Assembly: GCA_041941305.1 (NCBI GenBank)
Contig: JBGTQJ010000034.1
Coordinates: forward strand, 36,134 to 100,133
Direction of reading: 5' to 3'
DNA: 64,000 bases
DNA from: JANSWP01 sp041941305
Lineage (GTDB): Bacteria > Bacteroidota > Bacteroidia > Chitinophagales > Saprospiraceae
The notes beneath the pieces were generated by a model, which did no database searches, had not been told where the DNA came from, and saw nothing but the letters and a program-made list of their open reading frames with translations. Made by a program: the position numbers and the translations under genes. Each line of letters begins with the position of its first letter. Positions within the stretch are counted from its first letter, which is position 1. Positions 1 to 7,626 of the stretch are shown piece by piece.

Positions 1-2316
1 AGCAATGCCTAATGCAGCAATCCCCGCCAAAAGAAATACAGTCCAGGAAATGTCAATGCGATAGGCAAAATCCTCCAGCCAATTATTCATGAAATAATAG
101 GCTAGGGGAGTGGCAAGCAGCAGTGCAATCAAAACAAGTCTTAGAAAATCTTTTGACAGTAGTGCCACCAAACTATTTGTAGTAGCACCCAGCACTTTTC
201 TGATTCCAATTTCCTTGACTCTTTGCCGAACAGCAAAAGCAGATAAACCAAATAAACCGATGCAGGCCAGCAAAATACCCAAGCCAGAAAAGAAAGCGAA
301 TAATTTTGCCAATCGCTGGTCAGCAATGTATTGCTCGCCAAAGTGCTGGTTAGCAAAAAAATATTCAAAAGGCAAATCGGGGAAAAATTGAGCCCATTTC
401 TGTTCAATCGCTGCAATGGTTTCCGGCAAATTTGATGTCGACAATCGAAGGGAAATGTGCCGATAAAAATGGTCGTCCATCATGAACAGAAGTGGTTGGA
501 TATCTTGTCGTAAGGAGTGGAAATGAAAGTCTTTCACGACACCAATTACAAAACCAACATTTTCTCCATCATTTGCAAAGTCATACATTTTTCCGATAGC
601 TTCCTGTGGGTCTGCCCATCCCAATTCTCTGGCAAGGGATTCATTGATAACGGCTCTTTCAAGAGTATCTGTGCTGATATCTTTTGAGAAAGCTCTGCCA
701 GCCGCCATTTCCATACCGTAGGTTTTAAAATAATCATAGCTTATAGGGTTGGTTTGAAAATTTCGTCCTGACTCCATCCCTTCAAACCGGCAAACGAATC
801 CAAAAACCTGCTGTCCAGGCACCAATTCCGACATAGTTGTGGACGTGATTTCAGGTGATTTTTTGAGTTCATTTTCAAAAGCAGTAAATCTTTGGGTTAC
901 TTCAGGATTGGCTCTTGTTGGCAATACAAGGACCTCCTCTATGTCCATACCCAGCGGTTGATTTTGCATGAACTGCAATTGTTGATTTACAATCAGGGTA
1001 GCGGCAATCAAGCCCAATGAAAGTGCAAATTGGAGCACAACCAAACCTTTGATGACGGGCACCCCACCAATCTTTTGGGTATCCTTTCTGAAGATTTGTA
1101 TTGGACGAAAAGATTTACCAACATAAGCAGGATACAAACCTCCCAAAATGCCAGTCAAAAAGAAAATAATCAAAGCCATTGGAATCATTTCAGCGCCAAA
1201 AGAAAAATGATTCCCAGTTACTTGTTCCCACAAGCCAGTCCCTATTTGTAATATGCCCAAAGCAAAAATGACACTGATGGCACTCACCAAAAAGGACTCT
1301 CCCAAAAAAGGCAAAGCCAATTGACCACCATCGGCACCCAATACTTTGCGGACTCCTATTTCCTTATTTCTTTGCAAGGCAAGGGCTGTAGCAAGGTTGG
1401 CATAGTTAAAGACAGAAATGAGTAAAATAATGAGACCGATAATTCCAAAAATGTAGAGGTTTTTCAATTTGCCCTGAGCTTCCAATTCTCCATAAACCGG
1501 ATTTAAATGAATATCTGTCATCGCATGTAAATACAAACCCATTTCCTGACCATACAACTCATAATATTCAGGGTTGGAATAATCTTTTGCAATTCGTTCT
1601 ATTTTGGTTCCTAAGACAGCGGGATCTGCTTCCGGTTTTAATAACAAATAGGTGTGGTAATAATGTGAATACCAGGAATTTAACTGCCAATACCTAACAG
1701 AAATATCCGGGTGATTTCGGAGAGAGGCGATGGAGGCGAGGAAGTTAAAATTGAAATGTGAGTTATCAGGAACTTCCTCCAGGATGCCTGTCACCTGAAA
1801 AGTGAATTGGTTATCGATTTCCAAATGCTGACCAATGGGATTTTCATTCCCAAAGTATTTTTGAGCAGCCTTTTCAGTCAAAACCAAGCTGTATGGTTCG
1901 TCTAAGGCGGTTACTGGATTGCCTTCCTTTAATTCAAAATCAAATACCTCAAAAACCGTCGAATCGGTAAAGAAAAAAGCATCTTCATAAAACTGTAAAT
2001 CTCCTTTTTCTACCAATGATGGAAACTTCCTGAATCTTACATATTTGTCGATCTCAGGAAAATCAGACGAAAAAGCAGGTGCCATAGCTCCTGATGAAAC
2101 TGCGCTTCGACTTCCAGAATTTAGGTTGCCTACATTCAATCTATAAATGTTTTCCGCATGCTGGTGGTATTTATCAAAATTTAGCTCGGTTCGAATATGG
2201 CTGAATATCAATAAACAACAGGTCATGGCAATGGCCATTCCTCCAATATTGACGAAAGAATAGCCGCGCATTTTCCAAAGGCGACGGAAAGTGAGGTTTA
2301 AGAAATTTTTTAGCAT
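1..2316 (-). CDS. FtsX/MacB-like ABC transporter permease (3' end beyond window)
   Basis: An inner-membrane permease subunit of the type that, in characterised MacB/FtsX systems, couples ATP hydrolysis to movement of a periplasmic domain. The frame opens at the ATG at 2316 (MLKNFLNLTFRRLW) and is stop-free at every point I checked down to base 1. That gives 772 codons, so roughly 20-25 C-terminal residues are missing by comparison with the four paralogues. Order: TM1 near residues 20-40, a MacB-type periplasmic domain, a three-helix FtsX core with GVRKVLGA near residue 322, a second periplasmic domain, and a second core with GIRKVLGA near residue 704. It lies 94 bp behind the next permease and is probably co-transcribed with it. 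The gene is not broken; it only lacks its stop in this window. Its substrate cannot be inferred. Confidence 0.9.
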   Translation of the reverse strand, partial: MLKNFLNLTFRRLWKMRGYSFVNIGGMAIAMTCCLLIFSHIRTELNFDKYHQHAENIYRLNVGNLNSGSRSAVSSGAMAPAFSSDFPEIDKYVRFRKFPSLVEKGDLQFYEDAFFFTDSTVFEVFDFELKEGNPVTALDEPYSLVLTEKAAQKYFGNENPIGQHLEIDNQFTFQVTGILEEVPDNSHFNFNFLASIASLRNHPDISVRYWQLNSWYSHYYHTYLLLKPEADPAVLGTKIERIAKDYSNPEYYELYGQEMGLYLHAMTDIHLNPVYGELEAQGKLKNLYIFGIIGLIILLISVFNYANLATALALQRNKEIGVRKVLGADGGQLALPFLGESFLVSAISVIFALGILQIGTGLWEQVTGNHFSFGAEMIPMALIIFFLTGILGGLYPAYVGKSFRPIQIFRKDTQKIGGVPVIKGLVVLQFALSLGLIAATLIVNQQLQFMQNQPLGMDIEEVLVLPTRANPEVTQRFTAFENELKKSPEITSTTMSELVPGQQVFGFVCRFEGMESGRNFQTNPISYDYFKTYGMEMAAGRAFSKDISTDTLERAVINESLARELGWADPQEAIGKMYDFANDGENVGFVIGVVKDFHFHSLRQDIQPLLFMMDDHFYRHISLRLSTSNLPETIAAIEQKWAQFFPDLPFEYFFANQHFGEQYIADQRLAKLFAFFSGLGILLACIGLFGLSAFAVRQRVKEIGIRKVLGATTNSLVALLSKDFLRLVLIALLLATPLAYYFMNNWLEDFAYRIDISWTVFLLAGIAALGIA

Positions 2317-2334
2317 AGGTTTGGACTTTTAACG

Positions 2335-2398
2335 GTAGCACGGCTCTCCCTAGCCGTGCATATTTGAGTATTTGCACGGTTAGGGAGAGCCGTGCTAC
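2335..2398. repeat. 26-bp-arm inverted repeat between two permease genes
   Basis: The arms 2335-2360 and 2373-2398 are reverse complements with one mismatch, around a 12-nt loop. The core word is GCACGGCTCTCCCTAGCCGTGC-like. No U-tract follows on the minus strand, so a classical intrinsic terminator is doubtful. It could be a dispersed REP-like palindrome or an mRNA-processing hairpin that tunes expression of the downstream permease. Confidence 0.8.
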
Positions 2399-2410
2399 TT
2401 TTTACAAACC

Positions 2411-4801
2411 CTATTCGTTTCGCAAGCTATCAATGGGATTGGCCAAAGCTGCTTTTACACTCTGAAAACTGACAGTCAATAGTGCAATTCCAACAGCAAT
2501 GCATCCTGCTAAAAGGAATACTGCCCATGGAAAATCGATACGATAAGCGAAGTTGTTTAGCCAATATTCATTCATCGCCCACCAGGTAACAGGCATAGCA
2601 ATTATTAAGGAGAGTAAAGCAGGCAGTACATAATGTCGAGAAGTCAGCCAAACCAGGTTTTTGACAGGAGCGCCGAGTATTTTTCGGATGCTCAATTCTT
2701 TTTGTCGGTATTGGAGCAACAAACTAATCAGACCATACAATCCAAGGCAGGTGACCAAAATGATGAGTACAGTAAATAAGCCAACCATATTGCCAAATTG
2801 CCGGTCAGCCAGGTAGGATTGCTCTATATTTTCGTCCAGAAAGGACAAGGCAAATGGCAGGTCGGGTGCTATTTTTTCCCAATCGGACTGAATGGAAGCC
2901 ATGATTTCAGAGATGTTGCCTGGATTTAGGCGAAGCAAAATATAACGCATATGTGTTTCCGGGACATAAACAACCAATGGAATAATCGGGTCATGTAAGC
3001 TGTTTATATGAAAGTCTTTGACAACTCCCACCACTTGTCCTGATTTTATACTTCCAATTTGCAATGTTTGTCCTAGTGGTTCTTCAAAACCAAATAATTT
3101 AACAGCGGTCTCATTTAAAATAATGCCCGAAGCGGTATCGGTTGGAAACGCTTCTAAAAATTCACGTCCTTCCACCATTTCGATACCAAGTGTTTTGAAA
3201 TAATCGAAATAAGCATTCAGGGAATGGAGGGCAGGTGCCTGTCCTGGCTCCGTTTCTTCATGAATGACGGGCATGGAACCATAATTACCGTCAAAAATAT
3301 CTCCGGCAGAAATCCCTGAGATATGAGGATTTTGCCCAAAAATCTGTTTCGCCAACTGAAATCGGTCGTTAAAATCATCAGTTGCCATTTGCAAAGAGAC
3401 TACTTGTTCTTTGTCAAAGCCCAAATCCCGATTGAGCATAAAATCCAATTGATGGCGTACCAAAAAAGTTGCTGCAATCAGACCTGTTGCAATGGCAAAT
3501 TGAAGGACGAGTAAGGTTTTTTGAACCCTTTGCCCAGATTTTCCCCTCCGCGTCATTTCTTTCAAAATGCGAACTGGTCGAAATTTAGATAAGATAATAG
3601 CCGGGTAAATACCTGCCAAAATACCTATTAAAATGGCGACTATAACCAGTGCTGGCAACAATGTCCAGTAATCAGAAGTAGTCAAATCAAAGCTCCAGCC
3701 CAGGGCATTTTGAAGTCCAAATTTTCCAACCTCAAACCAAACCACCGCGAATGCCAAACTTAATCCTGCAATCAAAACTGCCTCTCCTGTAAACTGCCGG
3801 ATTACTGCCAATTTGCCAGCTCCCAAAACCTTCCGAACACCTACTTCCCGTTCCCTTCGAATTGAACGGGCAGCAGTCAAATTCATAAAGTTGAATCCAG
3901 CAATCAACAAAATCAAAGCAGCAATGGCAGCCAATCCATAGATGTAAGTCAAATTTCCGCGCCGCCACCAATGTGCATTGTTCAGTTGCCAGGAATTGAA
4001 ATAGACATCCTGGAGCGATTGTAAGCGCAAAGCAAGTCTTTCTGCGCGTTCAGGCTCCATGTGTTCCTTTAGAAAAGCAGGAAACTTTTGCTCTAATTCA
4101 GCCGGAGCTATCCCTTCTTCCAATTGGATATAAGTGTGAAAACTTATCCAGCGCCAGGATTCCAAATTAACGGGATAGCCAAAAGGAACTTTGAAGGTGG
4201 AAAATGAAATCAAGGTCTTAAAATCAAAATGAGACCGCGATGGTTCGTTGGCAAGTACGCCGGTAACTTCAAGCGGTGTTTCCTCATTCAGCAAGATGGA
4301 TTTCCCAAGGGGATTTTCAGTGCCAAAGTATTTTTCCGCAATACTCGGCGTCAAAACAACTGAACCAGGAGCAGTTAAGGCTGTAAGTCGGTCGCCATGG
4401 CTCAATTCAAAGTCAAACATTTGAAAAAAACCTTCATCCGTATACCAAACTTTATTTTCGTAATATTGATCACCCTGGTATTCTAAAATCACATCGTCAG
4501 TATATCGCATTCGAACTGCCTCTTTCACTTCAGGGAAGGAAGCTTTCAAGGCAGGTCCGGTAGGTGGTGCAACGGTGACCATATGCCTTCCATCAGCTCG
4601 GGCAATTGTTTCGTCAAGCGTCACCTTAAAAATTCGATCGCTTTTTGTATGCCAGGCATCCGTCCCCAGTTCATGATTGACATACAATAAAATAAATAGA
4701 ACCCCTGCAAATGCTAATGAAAATCCAAGTAAGTGAATGAAAGTAGTCTGCTTATCCCGCCAACAATTGCGGATAGCAACTTTAAAGTAATTTTGGAACA
4801 T
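2411..4801 (-). CDS. FtsX/MacB-like ABC transporter permease
   Basis: A full-length member of the permease array, 796 residues from the ATG at 4801 (MFQNYFKVAIRNCW). An upstream ATG at 4837 would add 12 residues absent from the paralogues, so 4801 is preferred. TM1 is near residues 21-41, followed by a MacB-like periplasmic domain. The first FtsX core carries GVRKVLGA near residue 324. A second periplasmic domain precedes a second core with a divergent SIRKILGA near residue 707. The C-terminus ends NPIDSLRNE, a tail shared by the array. Its promoter region holds a sigma-54-like element (4859-4876) and a phased half-site array (4927-4975). It is the first gene of a likely two-gene operon with the permease ending before base 1. 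No ATPase is adjacent. Confidence 0.93.
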   Translation of the reverse strand: MFQNYFKVAIRNCWRDKQTTFIHLLGFSLAFAGVLFILLYVNHELGTDAWHTKSDRIFKVTLDETIARADGRHMVTVAPPTGPALKASFPEVKEAVRMRYTDDVILEYQGDQYYENKVWYTDEGFFQMFDFELSHGDRLTALTAPGSVVLTPSIAEKYFGTENPLGKSILLNEETPLEVTGVLANEPSRSHFDFKTLISFSTFKVPFGYPVNLESWRWISFHTYIQLEEGIAPAELEQKFPAFLKEHMEPERAERLALRLQSLQDVYFNSWQLNNAHWWRRGNLTYIYGLAAIAALILLIAGFNFMNLTAARSIRREREVGVRKVLGAGKLAVIRQFTGEAVLIAGLSLAFAVVWFEVGKFGLQNALGWSFDLTTSDYWTLLPALVIVAILIGILAGIYPAIILSKFRPVRILKEMTRRGKSGQRVQKTLLVLQFAIATGLIAATFLVRHQLDFMLNRDLGFDKEQVVSLQMATDDFNDRFQLAKQIFGQNPHISGISAGDIFDGNYGSMPVIHEETEPGQAPALHSLNAYFDYFKTLGIEMVEGREFLEAFPTDTASGIILNETAVKLFGFEEPLGQTLQIGSIKSGQVVGVVKDFHINSLHDPIIPLVVYVPETHMRYILLRLNPGNISEIMASIQSDWEKIAPDLPFALSFLDENIEQSYLADRQFGNMVGLFTVLIILVTCLGLYGLISLLLQYRQKELSIRKILGAPVKNLVWLTSRHYVLPALLSLIIAMPVTWWAMNEYWLNNFAYRIDFPWAVFLLAGCIAVGIALLTVSFQSVKAALANPIDSLRNE

Positions 4802-4858
4802 AGGTGGGTTTTTAGAAGGATGACTTTTCCTTCGCAAAGGGTATTTTTTTAATATTGG

Positions 4859-4876
4859 TTCAATGAATGTTCCAAT
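4859..4876 (-). promoter_or_regulatory. Sigma-54-like -24/-12 promoter of the permease at 2411-4801
   Basis: On the minus strand the sequence reads TTGGAACATTCATTGAACC. GG and GA are separated by exactly 10 bases, as in a -24/-12 element, with GA in place of the canonical GC at -12. The same TTGG-N8-TTGAACC pattern occurs upstream of the permease at 10242-12611. It would start transcription about 45-50 nt before the ATG at 4801. This is inferred from spacing and from conservation between the two paralogues. Confidence 0.5.
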
Positions 4877-4926
4877 AAGGTTTGTATGTTGATAATCAAT
4901 TGGTTATGGCGCTTTGTGAGCGGAAA

Positions 4927-4975
4927 GGACGATAATTTTGTTCGGAATTGGACAATTTTTGTTCGGTTTTGAACG
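4927..4975. promoter_or_regulatory. Phased half-site operator array (candidate activator sites)
   Basis: Half-sites GGAC (4927), TGTTC (4939), GGACA (4950), TGTTC (4960) and GAACG (4971) follow one another about every 11 bp. Several form TGTTC-N6-GGACA or TGTTC-N6-GAACG pairs. The array is about 80-125 bp upstream of the predicted start site, the usual distance for an enhancer-binding activator of sigma-54. A matching three-half-site version lies at 12757-12783. No regulator gene is in the window. Confidence 0.5.
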
Positions 4976-4996
4976 AGGATTGGGAAGGAGAATTAG

Positions 4997-5213
4997 TCAG
5001 GCGATATTGGCTATTTTCTTGTCGGTCGTTTGCTGCCTTTTCGAAAAAAGAGACAAGTTAGTCCCTTCGCTTTTATTGACCATATTGGGCCAACTGTTAT
5101 AGAAGCCCCTCATTTTATGGATGTTGATCAACATCCGCATATTGGATTATCAACCTTGACTTATTTGTTGGAGGGACAGGTTGAACATAAAGACAGTACA
5201 GGCGCGCATCAAA
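4997..5213 (+). pseudogene. Pirin family protein, 5' fragment only
   Basis: The frame translates to about 72 residues that match the N-terminal third of pirin: RLLPFRKKRQ, FAFIDHIGP, DVDQHPHIGLSTLTYLLEG and HKDSTGAHQII in the correct order, including the HPH and HKD histidines that bind metal in pirins. A stop (TAG, 4994-4996) precedes it and no convincing ATG is present. The homology ends at 5213. The following bases are the stop codon and C-terminal codons of the permease on the other strand, so the remaining roughly 200 pirin residues are gone. I read this as a gene truncated by a rearrangement that joined it to the permease block. The continuing open frame to 5260 is antisense permease sequence and not pirin. 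Confidence 0.8.
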
Positions 5214-7607
5214 TTATTCACTCCGCAAACTTTCCAGTGGATTTGCAAGTGCTGCTCTAAGACTTTGAAATCCAACTGTAAAAAAAGCGATGCTAATTGC
5301 CAATATCCCTGCCAGCGCAAACATCCACCAGGCAATATCTACGCGATATGCAAAATCAGCGAGCCATTGTTCCATTGAAAAATAAGCTAAAGGACTGGCA
5401 ATAAGGATGGCGATTACAACCAGTTTCAGAAAATCTTTCGATAATAATGCAACGATCCCAGTTAGACTAGCTCCCAAGACCTTTCTGATGCCGATTTCTT
5501 TGGTTCTTCTCTCAGCCGTGTAAGCTGCTAAACCAAACAATCCAAGGCATGAAATTAGAATAGCCAGGATGGTAAAAGCCATGACGATTTTGGAAAGGCG
5601 GTTTTCACTGCTGTATAGTCTTTCGGATTGCTCATCGAGAAAAGTATATTCAAAAGCTGATTTTGGGAGGTGGTTGTTGAATTCCAATTCCAGACGACGA
5701 AGGGATTTTTGCAATTCTCTCGAAGAAAGTTTGACGAGCAAATAGGGTGTCCAACCCAATCTATTGCCATTGGTAAATACATAGGGAGATATTGGATTGT
5801 GCAATGATTCATGATGAAAATCTTCAACGACGCCAACAATCGTAGTTGGTCTTTGGTATAAATTTGGTGGGCTTTTGCCTATCGCTTCCTCAGGCGTCCA
5901 GCCTAAGAATTTTACACCAGCTTCATTCATCACAACCTGTATAGTAGTATCTTCTTGGGATTTTTCCGGTAGGGTTTTACCCGCCAGAAATTTTAATCCA
6001 AGGACTTCTTCAAATCCTTTCAGTGCACGATTTGAACTAACAGAAGTCACTTTGTCACTTTGACCGGGTTTACTCATAGAATAACCGCTAACGGAAATTC
6101 CGGGAAAGCCTTGTGTTCTGCACAAACTTTGAACCTCTGGAAGGCTTTGGTATTTGTTCATTAAACCCTCGATTTGGGAGCTTTCCTCGGCAGCAAATGT
6201 GTTGATAGCAATGACCTGATCTGGTTGAAAGCCCAGATTCTTTTGTCCGATGAAGTTGAGTTGATTGTTTAGCACGATGGCTCCGAAAATCAAACCTATA
6301 CACACTGAAAATTGTCCCACGACCAAAGTTTGTCTGAAAAATCGATTTCCGGTTGCCCCTTTTTGAGTCGGTTGTAAAAGCCGATTGGGAGCAATAGAAG
6401 ACAGAAATAAGGCTGGATACAGTCCGGCACTTAGTGTTATCAATGCCCAAATGCCAAATAAACCTAGTAACCAACTGGGATTCAATAAATTACTAGTGTT
6501 TAAGCTGTGCCCGGTTAGCAGCTCAAAAACGGGTGCGCCTAATTCTACCAGTAATATTCCTACAAGTAATGCTGCTGCCACCAGTATACCGGTTTCTACA
6601 TAAAATCGTCGAATCATTTGAAAACTTGAAGCACCTAAAGTTTTATTAATCCCCACTTCTCTAAAGCGTTGTTGAGTCCTGGCAGTGGTCATGTTGATGT
6701 AGTTGAAACAAGCCAATAATAAAACTGCCAATGCCAAAATACTCATAATGCGCACCTGGGAAATATCAGATATCCTGCTACTGTAACCAAAATCAGCAAT
6801 GCCAGCAGAATGCAAGTGAATGTCGGTTAAGGGCTGCATCCAAAATGAAAACCATTGATTGTCTTTTTCCACGGCTTCATCTAAAACCAGATTCATCGAG
6901 GTGACTACTGCTTCCTGGTCAGAAGTGGGATGTAAATGGATGAATGTTTCAAAACTGCAATTACTCCAATAGAGGTTTTCAGAAGCCCATTTGAGGCTAT
7001 AAAAGGAGCCAATCATGGCACAATCGAGTGATGAGTTTTCCGGAAAGTCTTCATAAACACCCGTGATTTCCAAATCGTGTTTGTTGTCCACTTTCAAAAT
7101 TTTTCCAACCGGATTTTCAGCGCCAAACATTTTTTCAGAGGCGCTTTGACTTAAAATAATCTGATTGGGCGCATTGAGGGCAGTACCTGGGTCGCCATGT
7201 AAAAGTGGCACATCAAAAATGTTGAATAGACTGGAGTCAGCCCAGTAAAAATCCTTCTCGGCATAGTTTTTTTCATCTACATGAATAAATGCAGTACGTC
7301 CGAAATTATGTCTCAGGAATCGGGCTTGCTCCAATACTTCGCTTATTTTTTCCTTAAAAGCCGGTCCAGCAATATTCGGAACCTGTGCCCATTTTTCCCG
7401 AATTTCTTCGTACTCTACCTTAACTCCAATGCGATAAATTTCATTTGCTTTTTCGTGGTATTTGTCAAATGACAATTCATCGACTACAAAAAGGATGAGG
7501 ATAAGGGAAACTGCAATGCCCACGGCTAATCCAGACAAATTCAAAAAACTGAAAAAGCGGTTGTTCCATAGGTTGCGAAGGGCGATTTTGAAATGATTTT
7601 TTATCAT
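5214..7607 (-). CDS. FtsX/MacB-like ABC transporter permease
   Basis: 797 residues from the ATG at 7607 (MIKNHFKIALRNLW). TM1 is near residues 20-42. The two halves have the usual layout; the first core motif is altered to GINKTLGA (near 321), the second is GIRKVLGA (near 706). The C-terminus is NPLESLRSE. Only 19 bp separate its start from the stop of the preceding permease, so it is the distal gene of an operon with the genes at 7627 and probably 10242. Its TAA stop marks the junction with the truncated pirin fragment on the opposite strand. Substrate and ATPase partner are unknown. Confidence 0.93.
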   Translation of the reverse strand: MIKNHFKIALRNLWNNRFFSFLNLSGLAVGIAVSLILILFVVDELSFDKYHEKANEIYRIGVKVEYEEIREKWAQVPNIAGPAFKEKISEVLEQARFLRHNFGRTAFIHVDEKNYAEKDFYWADSSLFNIFDVPLLHGDPGTALNAPNQIILSQSASEKMFGAENPVGKILKVDNKHDLEITGVYEDFPENSSLDCAMIGSFYSLKWASENLYWSNCSFETFIHLHPTSDQEAVVTSMNLVLDEAVEKDNQWFSFWMQPLTDIHLHSAGIADFGYSSRISDISQVRIMSILALAVLLLACFNYINMTTARTQQRFREVGINKTLGASSFQMIRRFYVETGILVAAALLVGILLVELGAPVFELLTGHSLNTSNLLNPSWLLGLFGIWALITLSAGLYPALFLSSIAPNRLLQPTQKGATGNRFFRQTLVVGQFSVCIGLIFGAIVLNNQLNFIGQKNLGFQPDQVIAINTFAAEESSQIEGLMNKYQSLPEVQSLCRTQGFPGISVSGYSMSKPGQSDKVTSVSSNRALKGFEEVLGLKFLAGKTLPEKSQEDTTIQVVMNEAGVKFLGWTPEEAIGKSPPNLYQRPTTIVGVVEDFHHESLHNPISPYVFTNGNRLGWTPYLLVKLSSRELQKSLRRLELEFNNHLPKSAFEYTFLDEQSERLYSSENRLSKIVMAFTILAILISCLGLFGLAAYTAERRTKEIGIRKVLGASLTGIVALLSKDFLKLVVIAILIASPLAYFSMEQWLADFAYRVDIAWWMFALAGILAISIAFFTVGFQSLRAALANPLESLRSE

Positions 7608-7626
7608 AATAGACTTGTATTTCTTG

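Noticed and set aside
1..2316. First permease as a pseudogene, because only small closed frames appear there
   Set aside because: The frame from the ATG at 2316 is open at every position checked down to base 1 and follows the paralogues; it only lacks a stop inside the window.
5030..5260. Complete small pirin-like protein
   Set aside because: Homology stops at 5213; the last 15 residues are antisense to the permease C-terminus, and most of pirin is missing.
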